From assembly GCF_021602345.1 (NCBI RefSeq), contig NZ_BQID01000010.1, forward strand, positions 1 through 64,000: a stretch of 64,000 nt of DNA. The letters are read 5' to 3'. A model generated the notes under the pieces. That model had not been told where the DNA came from and searched no databases. It saw only the letters and a list, made by a program, of their open reading frames with translations. Shown here piece after piece: positions 37,182 through 46,728 of the stretch. The position numbers and the translations under genes are program-made. How positions within the stretch are numbered: position 1 is the stretch's first letter; each line of letters opens with the position of its first letter. Source of the DNA: Pseudomonas pharyngis (GTDB taxonomy: Bacteria > Pseudomonadota > Gammaproteobacteria > Pseudomonadales > Pseudomonadaceae).

Positions 37182-39383
37182 ATGACTTCTAAAAACAATC
37201 CGGCCACTGCGGTATCCGATCTGACTCTGAGCCCGGCGGCGAACAGCCCTGCCCCGATGAAGCCATTGCCCCCCTCGCGCCCGCTGGGCACCCAGCAATA
37301 CCTGTACTTCACCGAAACCAATACCGACCGCATCCTCGACAACCTCGATGGCCTGCGTGACCTGGTGTTCCCGCGCCCGCCGCACCTGGAAGGCGACAAC
37401 GAACAGCACAACGATCAGGAATTCCCGTCGGTGTGCCTGATCGGCCTCGGTCGCTGCGGCTCCAACATCGCCCTCGACGTGGCGGAGCTTGTGTACAACG
37501 CGCGCAAGTTCTACCTCAACGAATTCAACAGCGAAGATCGCGCGGCTGACCGTCGCCTGGCCTCCGACAAAGGCTACAGCCCGGCCCAGTGGATCAAGCA
37601 GAATCTGCGGATCGGCCCGAGCAAGTCGACCAAACCGGTGTTCCTGGTGGAACCGCTGGTGATGCTCGGCGACCTCGACAAGGACATTGCCGGGCGTATC
37701 CGTTTCTCGCGCAAGGGCGAAAAAAGCGGTTTCCTGCGCGACTACAGCAAGATGAAGATCATGGACTTGTCCGAAGTCCACGCCGGTGGCGCCGGTAACG
37801 CGCCGATCCTCGGCCAGTACCTGGCGAAGATCATCCTCAACAAGGACACCCAGCGTTTCTCCAGCCCTGACTGGAAAATGATCCACTCGTACCTGATCGA
37901 CAGCTGCGGCATCAAGGCCAACCAGTCGCGCCTGTATTTCTCGATCTTCAGTGCCGGCGGTGGTACCGGTTCGGGCATGGCCTCGGAATTCGGCCTGGCC
38001 CAGCAGCACTCGTACATGAACAAGACGTTCGACACCAAGCCGATGGATGAGCATGACGGCAAGAGCGGTCATTCCTTCGTGTTCGAACCGATCTTCACCA
38101 GCGGCATCTGCGTGCTGCCGAACATTTCCGACCACCGCAGCGAAATGTCCGAGGCGCTGCACATCAACGCCGGTCGTCTGCTGTGCAAATACCTCTCGGA
38201 AGAATGGGATTTCTCGTACAACTTCGCCAACGAAGACAGCAGCGAAGCCAGCGTCATGGGCCGTATCCGCCCATGGAACGCGATGATGCTGATTTCCAAC
38301 GACATCATGCGTTACGCCGAAGAGAGCGATGACGGCAACATCCAGAACATTGATGTCAATGCGATGGAGAAGCACGCCAACCAATACATCTCGCAGCAGA
38401 TCTTCAACATTCTGACGGCCCAGGCGGTCACGACCGACTACGACCAGAACTATTTCCGTCGCGCCGGCATCGACATCGGCGAGACCATTCGCCTGGACGC
38501 CAACGACCTGTTCATGAGTCTGGCCGGCCCGGTGGCGATTGCCTACGCCGAATCCGTGGTGCCGGAAACCCCGCCTCCGAGCAGCGACAAGTTCAAGGTG
38601 TTCGACAAAGAGCCGCAGCGCCTGAACATCGACGACCTGTTTTTCCGCTCGATCGACCTGCCGCACTTCAATAAAGTGACCCAGGCCATCGAAGGCATCA
38701 GCCTGCTGCCGATCGAGTCCAAGCGTTATCGCGCCTCGCTTGAGCAATACAAGAACTCCGGCTACGACGCGGCTGCGCTGCACGACCTGCACTTCTTCAA
38801 GAACTGCTCGTCGGTGGTCTCGATCGTTTCGCTGCCGAAAGACTACAAGCTGTCGTACATGGACCTGAACCGGTTGAAGACCCACCTCAACAGCCTGTTC
38901 CCCAACACCACGCTCAAGCGCTACGCGCTGGTGATCGGCGCCTCGGCCAACCTGTCGCTGACCACCCTGATCGCCAAGAGCCCGTGCCTGTCGGACGACT
39001 TCCTGACGCTGATCGTGGCATTCATCAAGCGTTGCTTTGCCAAGACGCCGTACCGTTTCGACGAGACCCTGGACAACTCGATCCTCGATTTCATCATTCA
39101 GGAAGAGTTCGACGAGGACCGCATCGACGACCTGCTCAACGAATTCGAGAACCCGGCGAAGATCCTCGATACCAACTGGTACGCGATCAAGCCGATGTAC
39201 GAGAAGAAGTACCGCGAGTTGATCAACGACAAAGAGAAGTTCGTCTCGATCAATGACATTCGCCTGTCGCGCGATTGCGTGAAGAAGTCGATCAAGTACC
39301 TGCGCGAGATCTACCGTCACCGGATCGGCAAGACCAAGGTTATTTCCCTCAATAACCATACGGGCAAGACTTACACGGTCTGA
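37182..39383 (+). CDS. tubulin/FtsZ-like GTPase domain protein
   Basis: A 733-aa protein of a poorly described bacterial tubulin-like group. After a proline-rich N-terminal tail the nucleotide loops of the tubulin/FtsZ fold can be read in order: a T1-like GLGRCGSN (residues 88-95), a T3-like AGGAGNAP (201-208), the tubulin signature loop T4 AGGGTGSG (258-265), a helix-7-like SNDIM (372-376) and a T7-like LDANDLF (438-444). The rest, about 290 residues, has no recognised domain. It is GC-rich like its core-genome neighbours and monocistronic. A filament-forming GTPase is the best guess; binding and polymerisation are inference. Confidence 0.75.
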   Translation: MTSKNNPATAVSDLTLSPAANSPAPMKPLPPSRPLGTQQYLYFTETNTDRILDNLDGLRDLVFPRPPHLEGDNEQHNDQEFPSVCLIGLGRCGSNIALDVAELVYNARKFYLNEFNSEDRAADRRLASDKGYSPAQWIKQNLRIGPSKSTKPVFLVEPLVMLGDLDKDIAGRIRFSRKGEKSGFLRDYSKMKIMDLSEVHAGGAGNAPILGQYLAKIILNKDTQRFSSPDWKMIHSYLIDSCGIKANQSRLYFSIFSAGGGTGSGMASEFGLAQQHSYMNKTFDTKPMDEHDGKSGHSFVFEPIFTSGICVLPNISDHRSEMSEALHINAGRLLCKYLSEEWDFSYNFANEDSSEASVMGRIRPWNAMMLISNDIMRYAEESDDGNIQNIDVNAMEKHANQYISQQIFNILTAQAVTTDYDQNYFRRAGIDIGETIRLDANDLFMSLAGPVAIAYAESVVPETPPPSSDKFKVFDKEPQRLNIDDLFFRSIDLPHFNKVTQAIEGISLLPIESKRYRASLEQYKNSGYDAAALHDLHFFKNCSSVVSIVSLPKDYKLSYMDLNRLKTHLNSLFPNTTLKRYALVIGASANLSLTTLIAKSPCLSDDFLTLIVAFIKRCFAKTPYRFDETLDNSILDFIIQEEFDEDRIDDLLNEFENPAKILDTNWYAIKPMYEKKYRELINDKEKFVSINDIRLSRDCVKKSIKYLREIYRHRIGKTKVISLNNHTGKTYTV

Positions 39384-39402
39384 TCCAGACCCGAGTCGCC
39401 CC

Positions 39403-39484
39403 ATTCGCGAGCAAGTCGAATCGTCGCACCGCCGCTCCCACATTTGGAATGCATTTCCCCGTGGGAGCGGGCTTGCTCGCGAAG
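39403..39484. repeat. REPIN with one variant arm
   Basis: Right arm GTGGGAGCGGGCTTGCTCGC is standard. The left arm reads TTCGCGAGCAAG and CCGCTCCCACA split by TCGAATCGTCGCACCG, a variant REP form. It follows the tubulin-like gene. Confidence 0.8.
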
Positions 39485-39537
39485 AGGCCCGCTAATTCAC
39501 TGAAGATTTCAGCCTTTCCAATATCCCGAAACAATTA

Positions 39538-39555
39538 AGCAGCCGTCAGGCTGCT
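39538..39555. terminator. small terminator-like hairpin
   Basis: AGCAGCC-GTCA-GGCTGCT, 7-bp perfect stem between the tubulin-like gene and the convergent DUF2288 gene. It lacks a long T run. Confidence 0.45.
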
Positions 39556-39693
39556 CAATAAACTGTGCCCGTTACGTTTACGTCACCGTTATGCCACCCA
39601 CGCTTGTGGCATTTCTCTACGGCAACGTGCCATCACGCTACTCCGCTACACACTTTTTGCCGGTCAGTGCCCGCACCAACAAGGTGCAACCCG

Positions 39694-39999
39694 TCAGGTC
39701 GCTGCCCTTTCCTGGATCAGGATCCACGGCCGGACTACCACCGCCCACATCTCGGGATCACGCTCGAAGATATCCAGCGCCCGCGTTTCAGACAGCTTGG
39801 CGACCTTGTCTTCGGCCAGCCAGGCAGCGACTTTCTCGCCCTGATCCGACGCCACGGCCTCGGCGACCGCGATCAAATCCAGGCCGGCGTCGACCCACAA
39901 TAGGGCACCCTGGGCATAGAAGCGCTCCAACTCTTTCCAGGTAATAGATGCGGTTTCACCAAGCAGCTTGGCATAGAGGGTGCTAGGTTCTTGATTCAT
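39694..39999 (-). CDS. DUF2288 family protein
   Basis: A 101-aa protein of the DUF2288 family. The start at 39999 (MNQEPSTLYAKLLGETASI) is chosen over 40125 because the first 42 residues of the longer frame are not family-like. The core KELERFYAQGALLWVDAGLD and the end MWAVVVRPWILIQ are typical. Function is unknown. It is divergent from livK. Confidence 0.82.
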   Translation of the reverse strand: MNQEPSTLYAKLLGETASITWKELERFYAQGALLWVDAGLDLIAVAEAVASDQGEKVAAWLAEDKVAKLSETRALDIFERDPEMWAVVVRPWILIQERAAT

Positions 40000-40351
40000 G
40001 GGACTGTCCGGAAAAGAAATCGGCGCGAATGATAACGTCGGTGGTCCGGCAGAAAAACCCGGTTGCAAAAGGCCGTACCGAACGAAAAGAGCAGGAACGC
40101 CAAGGAATGCTGATGATTGGGGCATAAGCCCTCTGAACGTCCCGCCGCAATTCTGTCTTTTTCTTTCATTAAAGCGACACCCTCAGGTTTTGCCCCCTGG
40201 CGCCAGCTTCCCAGGCCAACAACCGGCGCTCTACACTGTACCGGTACAGTTGCCGGGGGCTTTTCCGGAGGGTATCGCCCAGATATCTGTCCCGGTTCTG
40301 CTGCTACGGCGTCAGGACTCTAAAAAAATACAACAGTAAGAGTGGAGCACT
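40000..40351. promoter_or_regulatory. divergent promoter region of DUF2288 gene and livK, with palindrome
   Basis: No gene here. The main feature is a perfect 16-base palindrome ACTGTACCGGTACAGT at 40235-40250, about 100 bases before the livK start. It is too short for the CTG-N10-CAG LexA site. It could be an operator for livK. Confidence 0.45.
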
Positions 40352-41479
40352 ATGACTAAGGCTACTAAGCAGATTTCCAAACTGTTTGCCGCTATGGTTC
40401 TGGCCGGGGTTGCCAGCCATTCGTTCGCAGCTGACACCATCAAGATCGGTATCGCCGGCCCTAAAACCGGTCCAGTAGCCCAGTACGGCGACATGCAGTT
40501 CAGTGGCGCGAAAATGGCCATCGAACAGATCAACGCCAAGGGCGGCGTCGACGGCAAGAAGCTCGAAGCCGTTGAATACGATGACGCCTGCGATCCCAAA
40601 CAAGCGGTAGCGGTTGCGAACAAGGTCGTCAACGACGGCGTCAAGTTCGTGGTCGGTCACCTGTGCTCCAGCTCCACCCAGCCTGCTTCGGACATCTACG
40701 AAGATGAAGGCGTGATCATGATCACCCCGGCTGCCACCAGCCCGGACATCACCAACCGTGGTTACAAAATGGTGTTCCGCACCATCGGTCTGGACAGCGC
40801 CCAAGGCCCTGCCGCCGGTAACTACATCGCCGATCACGTGAAGCCGAAAATCGTCGGCGTGCTGCACGACAAGCAGCAGTACGGTGAAGGCATCGCCACC
40901 GCCGTCAAATCCACCCTCGAGAAGAAAGGCACCAAGGTTGCCGTGTTCGAAGGCGTCAACGCCGGCGACAAGGACTTCTCCGCGATCATCGCCAAGCTCA
41001 AGCAAGCCAACGTCGACTTCGTCTACTACGGCGGCTACCACCCGGAGCTGGGTCTGATCCTGCGTCAAGCCCAGGAAAAAGGCCTGAAGGCCAAGTTCAT
41101 GGGTCCGGAAGGCGTGGGTAACGACTCGATCACCCAGATCGCCAAGGACGCGTCCGAAGGCCTGCTGGTGACCCTGCCGAAGTCCTTCGACCAGGATCCG
41201 GCCAACGTGGCCCTGGCCGATGCATTCAAGGCCAAGAAAGAAGACCCGAGCGGTCCGTTCGTGTTCCCGTCCTACTCGGCCGTTGAAGTGATTGCCGAAG
41301 GTATCAAGGCTGCCAAGTCCGAAGATGCTGCCAAAGTGGCTGAAGCCATCCACAAAGGCACGTTCAAGACACCTACCGGCGACCTGAGCTTCGACGACAA
41401 GGGCGACCTGAAGGACTTCAAATTCGTGGTTTACGAGTGGCACAACGGCAAACCTAAAACCGAAGTGTCGCCTCAGTAA
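40352..41479 (+). CDS. livK: branched-chain amino acid ABC transporter periplasmic binding protein
   Basis: A 375-aa LIV-type binding protein (BraC/LivK). A signal peptide ends at ASHSFA-ADTIKIG near residue 27. The mature part starts with the family phrase IKIGIAGPKTGPVAQYGDMQ and has the CDPKQAVAVANK and GHLCSSSTQPASDIY regions. It captures Leu, Ile, Val (and perhaps Ala) in the periplasm. A strong terminator after it probably limits read-through so that this subunit is made in excess over LivHMGF. Confidence 0.95.
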   Translation: MTKATKQISKLFAAMVLAGVASHSFAADTIKIGIAGPKTGPVAQYGDMQFSGAKMAIEQINAKGGVDGKKLEAVEYDDACDPKQAVAVANKVVNDGVKFVVGHLCSSSTQPASDIYEDEGVIMITPAATSPDITNRGYKMVFRTIGLDSAQGPAAGNYIADHVKPKIVGVLHDKQQYGEGIATAVKSTLEKKGTKVAVFEGVNAGDKDFSAIIAKLKQANVDFVYYGGYHPELGLILRQAQEKGLKAKFMGPEGVGNDSITQIAKDASEGLLVTLPKSFDQDPANVALADAFKAKKEDPSGPFVFPSYSAVEVIAEGIKAAKSEDAAKVAEAIHKGTFKTPTGDLSFDDKGDLKDFKFVVYEWHNGKPKTEVSPQ

Positions 41480-41503
41480 GGCGCTGCCTGACTGACTGCC
41501 AAT

Positions 41504-41534
41504 AAAGCCCACGGCGTGCCGTGGGCTTTGTTTT
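41504..41534 (+). terminator. intra-operon terminator/attenuator after livK
   Basis: AAAGCCCACGGC-GT-GCCGTGGGCTTT, a 12-bp perfect stem followed by GTTTT, located between livK and livH. Confidence 0.9.
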
Positions 41535-41710
41535 ACGAATGTATTGGGCCGCGCTGGCGTGATCCGCCAGTCTCCCCACCTGAAAATCTCAAAACCGTCA
41601 TCAGCGGTTCGCTGGCAAAACCCGGATTCGAAGTGGATATAGATCCACGGGACCGGGCGGGAAAATGACTCCACCAGTGAAATGCGTATCAGGTTTTTAG
41701 GAGCGCTGTA

Positions 41711-42634
41711 ATGCCTGACATCTATCACTTCTTCCAACAGCTGGTTAACGGCTTGAACGTTGGCAGCATGTATGCCCTGATCGCCATCGGCTACACGATG
41801 GTCTACGGCATCATTGGAATGATCAACTTCGCCCACGGCGAGGTGTACATGATCGGTTCCTACGTGGCGTTCATCGCCATCGCCGGGCTGACCATGATGG
41901 GACTCGAAAGCGTCCCGCTGCTGATGACCGTGGCGTTCATCGCCAGCATCGTCGTCACCAGTTCCTACGGTTACAGCATCGAACGCATTGCCTACCGCCC
42001 GTTGCGCGGCAGCAACCGTCTGATCCCGCTGATTTCCGCGATCGGTATGTCGATCTTCCTGCAGAACACGGTTCTGCTGGCGCAAGACTCCAAGGACAAA
42101 GCAATCCCCAACCTGATTCCGGGCAACTTCGCCTTCGGCCCGGGTGGCGCACATGAAGTGCTGATTTCCTACATGCAAATCGTGGTGTTCGTGGTGACGC
42201 TGATCGCCATGCTCGGCCTCACGCTGTTCATCTCCCGCTCTCGCCTGGGCCGCGCGTGCCGCGCCTGTGCCGAAGACATCAAGATGGCCAACCTGCTGGG
42301 CATCAACACCAACAACATCATCGCCCTGACCTTCGTCATCGGTGCTGCGCTGGCGGCCGTCGCGGCCGTGCTGCTGAGCATGCAATACGGCGTGATCAAC
42401 CCGAACGCCGGTTTCCTCGTCGGCCTCAAGGCCTTCACCGCCGCGGTACTGGGCGGGATCGGCAGCATCCCCGGCGCCATGCTCGGCGGGCTGGTGCTCG
42501 GGGTGGCGGAAGCCTTTGGCGCCGATATCTTCGGCGACCAGTACAAGGACGTCGTGGCTTTCGGCTTGTTGGTTCTGGTGCTGTTGTTCCGTCCGACCGG
42601 CATTCTGGGCCGTCCGGAGGTTGAGAAAGTATGA
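41711..42634 (+). CDS. livH: branched-chain amino acid ABC transporter permease LivH
   Basis: A 307-aa LivH/BraD permease with about eight TM segments. It starts [20 protein letters not shown] and carries [26 protein letters not shown], here read in parts, and a conserved cytoplasmic coupling region [33 protein letters not shown] provides the ribosome binding site. The stop overlaps the livM start by four bases. Confidence 0.95.
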   Translation: MPDIYHFFQQLVNGLNVGSMYALIAIGYTMVYGIIGMINFAHGEVYMIGSYVAFIAIAGLTMMGLESVPLLMTVAFIASIVVTSSYGYSIERIAYRPLRGSNRLIPLISAIGMSIFLQNTVLLAQDSKDKAIPNLIPGNFAFGPGGAHEVLISYMQIVVFVVTLIAMLGLTLFISRSRLGRACRACAEDIKMANLLGINTNNIIALTFVIGAALAAVAAVLLSMQYGVINPNAGFLVGLKAFTAAVLGGIGSIPGAMLGGLVLGVAEAFGADIFGDQYKDVVAFGLLVLVLLFRPTGILGRPEVEKV

Positions 42635-43887
42635 CTAGGAATCTTAAACAGGCGCTGTTCAGCGCCTTGCTGGTCTGGGCCGTGGCCTATCCGGTACTGG
42701 GTCTGAAACTGACCATCGTCGGCATCAACCTGGAAGTGCACAACACCAGCCCGGCCATTCTGGCGACCATCGCCATCTGCTCGGTGCTGATGTTCCTGCG
42801 AGTGCTGTTCAACCAGCAGATCAGCAAGGCGTGGCGTTCGTCGCCGGGCATGCCGCTGATCCCGGCCAAGGCCAGCAACTTCCTGACCCTGCCTTCCACC
42901 CAGCGCTACTTCATCATCGCGCTGATCATCGGTGCGCTGGTGTGGCCGTTCTTCGGCTCCCGTGGCGCGGTGGACATCGCGACGCTGATCCTGATCTACG
43001 TGATGCTCGGCCTGGGCCTGAACATCGTGGTCGGTCTGGCCGGTCTGCTCGACCTGGGTTACGTCGGTTTCTACGCCGTCGGCGCCTACAGCTACGCGCT
43101 GCTGTCGCACTACTACGGCCTGAGCTTCTGGATCTGCCTGCCGATTGCCGGCCTGATGGCGGCGACGTTCGGCTTCCTGCTCGGCTTCCCGGTGTTGCGT
43201 CTGCGCGGCGACTACCTGGCGATCGTGACCCTCGGCTTCGGGGAAATCATCCGCCTGTTCCTGCGTAACCTGACCGACATCACCGGCGGCCCGAACGGCA
43301 TCAGCAACATCGAGAAACCGACGTTCTTCGGCCTGACCTTCGAACGCAAGGCTGCGGAAGGCCTGCAAACCTTCCACGAGTATTTCGGCCTGCAATACAA
43401 CTCGATCAACAAGGTGATCTTCCTCTACCTGGTCGCCCTGCTGCTGGCGCTGGCGGCGCTGTTCATCATCAACCGCCTGCTGCGCATGCCGATCGGCCGT
43501 GCGTGGGAAGCGCTGCGTGAAGATGAAATCGCCTGCCGTGCGCTGGGTCTCAACCCGACCGTGATCAAGCTGTCGGCGTTCACCCTGGGCGCGAGCTTCG
43601 CCGGTTTCGCCGGCAGCTTCTTCGCCGCCCGTCAGGGTCTGGTGACGCCGGAATCGTTCACCTTCATCGAGTCCGCCATCATCCTCGCCATCGTGGTGCT
43701 GGGTGGCATGGGCTCGCAGTTGGGCGTGATTCTCGCGGCCGTGGTGATGATCCTGCTGCCGGAAATGATGCGTGAGTTCAGTGAGTACCGCATGTTGATG
43801 TTCGGCGCCCTGATGGTGCTGATGATGATCTGGCGACCTCAAGGTCTGCTGCCCATGCAACGTCCTCACATGGAGCTGCGCAAATGA
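42631..43887 (+). CDS. livM: branched-chain amino acid ABC transporter permease LivM
   Basis: A 418-aa LivM/BraE permease. The N-terminal ~110 residues contain the extra membrane segments typical of the pseudomonad protein, followed by the core with [20 protein letters not shown] and the coupling helix [18 protein letters not shown]. Translation is coupled on both sides by ATGA overlaps with livH and livG. Confidence 0.95.
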   Translation: MTRNLKQALFSALLVWAVAYPVLGLKLTIVGINLEVHNTSPAILATIAICSVLMFLRVLFNQQISKAWRSSPGMPLIPAKASNFLTLPSTQRYFIIALIIGALVWPFFGSRGAVDIATLILIYVMLGLGLNIVVGLAGLLDLGYVGFYAVGAYSYALLSHYYGLSFWICLPIAGLMAATFGFLLGFPVLRLRGDYLAIVTLGFGEIIRLFLRNLTDITGGPNGISNIEKPTFFGLTFERKAAEGLQTFHEYFGLQYNSINKVIFLYLVALLLALAALFIINRLLRMPIGRAWEALREDEIACRALGLNPTVIKLSAFTLGASFAGFAGSFFAARQGLVTPESFTFIESAIILAIVVLGGMGSQLGVILAAVVMILLPEMMREFSEYRMLMFGALMVLMMIWRPQGLLPMQRPHMELRK

Positions 43888-44651
43888 GCCGCGAGATCCT
43901 GAAAGTCGAAAATCTGAGCATGCGCTTCGGCGGCCTGCTGGCGGTCAACGGCGTGGCCCTGACCGTCAAAGAGAAACAGGTGGTTGCACTGATCGGGCCG
44001 AACGGCGCGGGCAAGACCACCGTGTTCAACTGCCTGACCGGTTTCTACCAGCCATCGGGCGGCAGCATCCTGCTGGACGGCGAGCCGATCCACGGCCTGC
44101 CGGGCCACAAGATCGCCCTCAAAGGCGTGGTGCGCACCTTCCAGAACGTGCGCCTGTTCAAGGACATGACGGCGGTCGAGAACCTGTTGATCGCCCAGCA
44201 CCGTCACCTGAACACCAACTTCCTGTCCGGCCTGTTCAAGACCCCGGCGTTTCGCAAGAGCGAGCGCGAGGCCATGGAGTTCGCCGAGTACTGGCTGGAA
44301 AAGGTCAACCTCAAAGAGTTCGCCAACCGCCCTGCCGGCACCCTGGCTTACGGTCAACAGCGTCGCCTGGAAATCGCCCGCTGCATGATGACCCGTCCGC
44401 GGATCCTCATGCTCGACGAACCGGCCGCCGGTCTGAACCCGAAGGAAACCGAAGACCTCAAGGCGCTGATCAGCGTGCTGCGTGAAGAGCACAACGTGAC
44501 CGTGCTGCTGATCGAACACGACATGAAACTGGTCATGAGCATTTCCGATCACATCGTCGTGATCAACCAGGGCACGCCCCTGGCCGACGGCACGCCGGAG
44601 CAGATCCGCGACAATCCTGAAGTGATCAAAGCCTACCTGGGGGAAGCGTAA
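43884..44651 (+). CDS. livG: branched-chain amino acid ABC transporter ATPase LivG
   Basis: A 255-aa ABC ATPase. Walker A is GPNGAGKTT, the signature region [15 protein letters not shown], and Walker [13 protein letters not shown]. Length and the extended insert after the Q loop ([20 protein letters not shown]) are typical of LivG/BraF. The start overlaps livM by four bases and livF begins at once after the stop. Confidence 0.95.
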   Translation: MSREILKVENLSMRFGGLLAVNGVALTVKEKQVVALIGPNGAGKTTVFNCLTGFYQPSGGSILLDGEPIHGLPGHKIALKGVVRTFQNVRLFKDMTAVENLLIAQHRHLNTNFLSGLFKTPAFRKSEREAMEFAEYWLEKVNLKEFANRPAGTLAYGQQRRLEIARCMMTRPRILMLDEPAAGLNPKETEDLKALISVLREEHNVTVLLIEHDMKLVMSISDHIVVINQGTPLADGTPEQIRDNPEVIKAYLGEA

Positions 44652-45353
44652 ATGCTGCAGTTCGAAAACGTTTCCACCTTCTACGGCAAGATCCAGGCGC
44701 TGCACAGCGTCAACGTCGAAGTCCGCCAGGGCGAGATCGTGACCCTGATCGGCGCCAACGGTGCCGGCAAGTCCACGCTGCTGATGACGCTGTGCGGTTC
44801 GCCGCAGGCCCACAGCGGCAGCATCCGTTACATGGGTGAGGAACTGGTCGGCCAGGATTCGTCGCAGATCATGCGCAAGAGCATCGCCGTAGTGCCGGAA
44901 GGTCGTCGGGTGTTTGCCCGTCTGACCGTCGAAGAAAACCTGTCCATGGGCGGATTCTTCACCGACAAGGGCGACTATCAGGAACAGATGGACAAGGTTC
45001 TCGGACTTTTCCCACGCCTGAAAGAACGCTTCAACCAGCGCGGCGGCACCATGTCCGGCGGCGAACAGCAAATGCTCGCCATCGGCCGTGCGCTGATGAG
45101 CAAGCCGAAACTGCTGCTGCTCGACGAGCCGTCGCTGGGCCTGGCACCGATCATCATCCAGCAGATCTTCGACATCATCGAACAGCTGCGCAAGGACGGT
45201 GTGACGGTGTTCCTGGTCGAGCAAAACGCCAACCAGGCGCTGAAAATCGCTGACCGTGCCTACGTTCTGGAGAACGGCCGGGTGGTGATGCAAGGCACCG
45301 GCGAAGCGCTGCTGACCGACCCGAAAGTGCGCGAGGCGTACCTCGGCGGTTGA
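44652..45353 (+). CDS. livF: branched-chain amino acid ABC transporter ATPase LivF
   Basis: A 233-aa ABC ATPase of the LivF/BraG group. Walker A is GANGAGKST, the signature MSGGEQQMLAIGRALM and Walker B LLLDEPSLGLAP. It is the last gene of livKHMGF and is followed by a strong terminator. With LivG it forms the heterodimeric motor for the LivHM channel. Confidence 0.95.
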   Translation: MLQFENVSTFYGKIQALHSVNVEVRQGEIVTLIGANGAGKSTLLMTLCGSPQAHSGSIRYMGEELVGQDSSQIMRKSIAVVPEGRRVFARLTVEENLSMGGFFTDKGDYQEQMDKVLGLFPRLKERFNQRGGTMSGGEQQMLAIGRALMSKPKLLLLDEPSLGLAPIIIQQIFDIIEQLRKDGVTVFLVEQNANQALKIADRAYVLENGRVVMQGTGEALLTDPKVREAYLGG

Positions 45354-45364
45354 TCGATCGCTTC

Positions 45365-45394
45365 AAAAAAAACGGCCTTCGGGCCGTTTTTTTT
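45365..45394 (+). terminator. rho-independent terminator of livHMGF
   Basis: ACGGCC-TTCG-GGCCGT stem flanked by A8 and T8, about 12 bases after the livF stop. Confidence 0.95.
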
Positions 45395-45509
45395 GTGCCC
45401 GGCAAAAAAACTTTTACTGATCGCTGTAACGCATCGCCGAGTCGTTTCTCTAGTGGGGCAAGCAAGCGCAATCGCTTGTTCAAACCCAAGTTCAAACCGG
45501 AGAAACATC

Positions 45510-45815
45510 ATGACTGCTACCACCCGCACCCTGTCCGCCACCGCCCTGGTTCTGGCCCTCGGTTCCGCCCTGAGCATCGCTGCCGTCTCCACCGCCCACG
45601 CCGCTGACGACAACATGGAAAAATGCTTCGGCGTGGCCATGAAAGGCAAGAACGATTGCGCCGCAGGCGCGGGCACCACCTGTGCCGGCACCGCGAAAAT
45701 GGATCATCAGGCCAACGCCTGGAAACTGGTCCCGAAAGGCACCTGCACCACCACTGAAAGCAAAACCTCGCCGACCGGTTTCGGTCAGCTCGAAGCGTTC
45801 AAAGCCAAGTCCTGA
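45510..45815 (+). CDS. bufA: DUF2282 precursor peptide, bufferin-type (BufA1/GigP)
   Basis: A 101-aa DUF2282 protein. A signal peptide (residues 1-31, ending STAHA) precedes a ~70-residue small domain with four Cys at positions 39, 50, 58 and 79 in KCFG, NDCA, TTCAG and GTCT contexts. Bufferins are long RiPP precursors whose core Cys are modified by the partner DUF692 enzyme so that the periplasmic product binds copper. The start follows CCGGAGAAA; a longer frame from 45393 is rejected. It heads the operon bufA-B-C-DoxX, equivalent to gigPABT of Cupriavidus. Confidence 0.86.
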   Translation: MTATTRTLSATALVLALGSALSIAAVSTAHAADDNMEKCFGVAMKGKNDCAAGAGTTCAGTAKMDHQANAWKLVPKGTCTTTESKTSPTGFGQLEAFKAKS

Positions 45816-45831
45816 TCCGGGAGCCGCCCGA

Positions 45832-46728
45832 GTGTCGATCATGATCACATCCTGCGACCATGCCTTGCGCCGCACTCGGGCAGCCCTCACCGGGCTCCCG
45901 CCCCGTGCCGGGCTGGGGCTCAAGAGCGAGCACTTCAGCGAAGTGCTCGACTCAAGTCCTGACATCGGCTTCTTCGAAGTCCACGCCGAAAACTACATGG
46001 TGGCCGGCGGACCGTTTCACCACTTTCTGGGTTTGATCCGCGAGGCGTATCCGCTGTCGCTGCATGGGGTCGGGCTGTCCATCGGTGCCGAAGGCCCGCT
46101 GGATGTCCAGCACCTCAAACGCCTGGCCGCGCTGATCGAGCGCTATCAACCCCACTCCTTTTCCGAACACCTGGCCTGGTCGAGCCATGGACCGGTGTTT
46201 CTCAATGACTTGTTGCCCCTGGCCTACGACATGCCGACGCTGAACCGCGTCTGCGACCACATCGACCAGGTACAAAGCACCCTCAAACGTCCGATGCTGC
46301 TCGAAAACCCGGCGACCTACCTGGCATTCGAGCGCTCGACCATCGACGAAGCGGACTTCATCCGCGAAGTCATCCAGCGCACTGGCTGCGGTCTGTTGCT
46401 GGACGTGAACAATGTCTACGTCTCATGCATCAACCATCAGCGCGATCCCCTGACTTACCTCGATGCCCTGCCGCTGCATGCAGTGAGCGAAATTCATCTG
46501 GCGGGGTTCGCCGAAGATGCCGACAGCCTCGGTGATCGCTTGCTGATCGACGATCACGGCGCACCGATCGATCAAGCGGTCTGGTCGTTGTATCGGCAAG
46601 CGCTGGAACGTGTCGGCCCGGTGGCGACGCTGATCGAACGGGACAATCAGGTGCCGGCCTTCAAGGTGCTGTTGGCGGAAGCGCAGCAGGCCGACGAGCT
46701 GTTGCTGTTCGCGGGAGGTCGGCCATGA
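45832..46728 (+). CDS. bufB: DUF692 multinuclear iron oxidase (MNIO), bufferin-modifying enzyme
   Basis: A 298-aa DUF692/MbnB-like TIM-barrel enzyme that uses a two- or three-iron centre to modify Cys residues of the precursor. Candidate metal ligands are seen in EVHAENY (Glu49, His51), LHGVGLSIG (His78), SEHLAW (Glu112, His113), LENPATY (Glu158), LLDVNNVYV (Asp191, Asn193) and SEIHLAGF (Glu220, His222). The GTG at 45832 is chosen since GGGAG is nine bases before it; an ATG nine bases later is the alternative. It overlaps bufC by four bases. Confidence 0.88.
   Translation: MSIMITSCDHALRRTRAALTGLPPRAGLGLKSEHFSEVLDSSPDIGFFEVHAENYMVAGGPFHHFLGLIREAYPLSLHGVGLSIGAEGPLDVQHLKRLAALIERYQPHSFSEHLAWSSHGPVFLNDLLPLAYDMPTLNRVCDHIDQVQSTLKRPMLLENPATYLAFERSTIDEADFIREVIQRTGCGLLLDVNNVYVSCINHQRDPLTYLDALPLHAVSEIHLAGFAEDADSLGDRLLIDDHGAPIDQAVWSLYRQALERVGPVATLIERDNQVPAFKVLLAEAQQADELLLFAGGRP

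Noticed and set aside
37179-39443. 754-codon minus-strand reading frame
   Set aside because: It is antisense to the tubulin-like gene, with Val/Gln/Arg/His-rich composition typical of shadow frames and no recognisable motifs.
40236-40249. LexA (SOS) box upstream of livK
   Set aside because: CTG-N8-CAG is two bases short of the CTG-N10-CAG spacing of the gammaproteobacterial LexA site.
45426-45448. ECF sigma promoter for the buf operon (GTAACG ... CGTTTC)
   Set aside because: The two elements are only 11 bases apart, too short for an ECF promoter. No other good pair was found.
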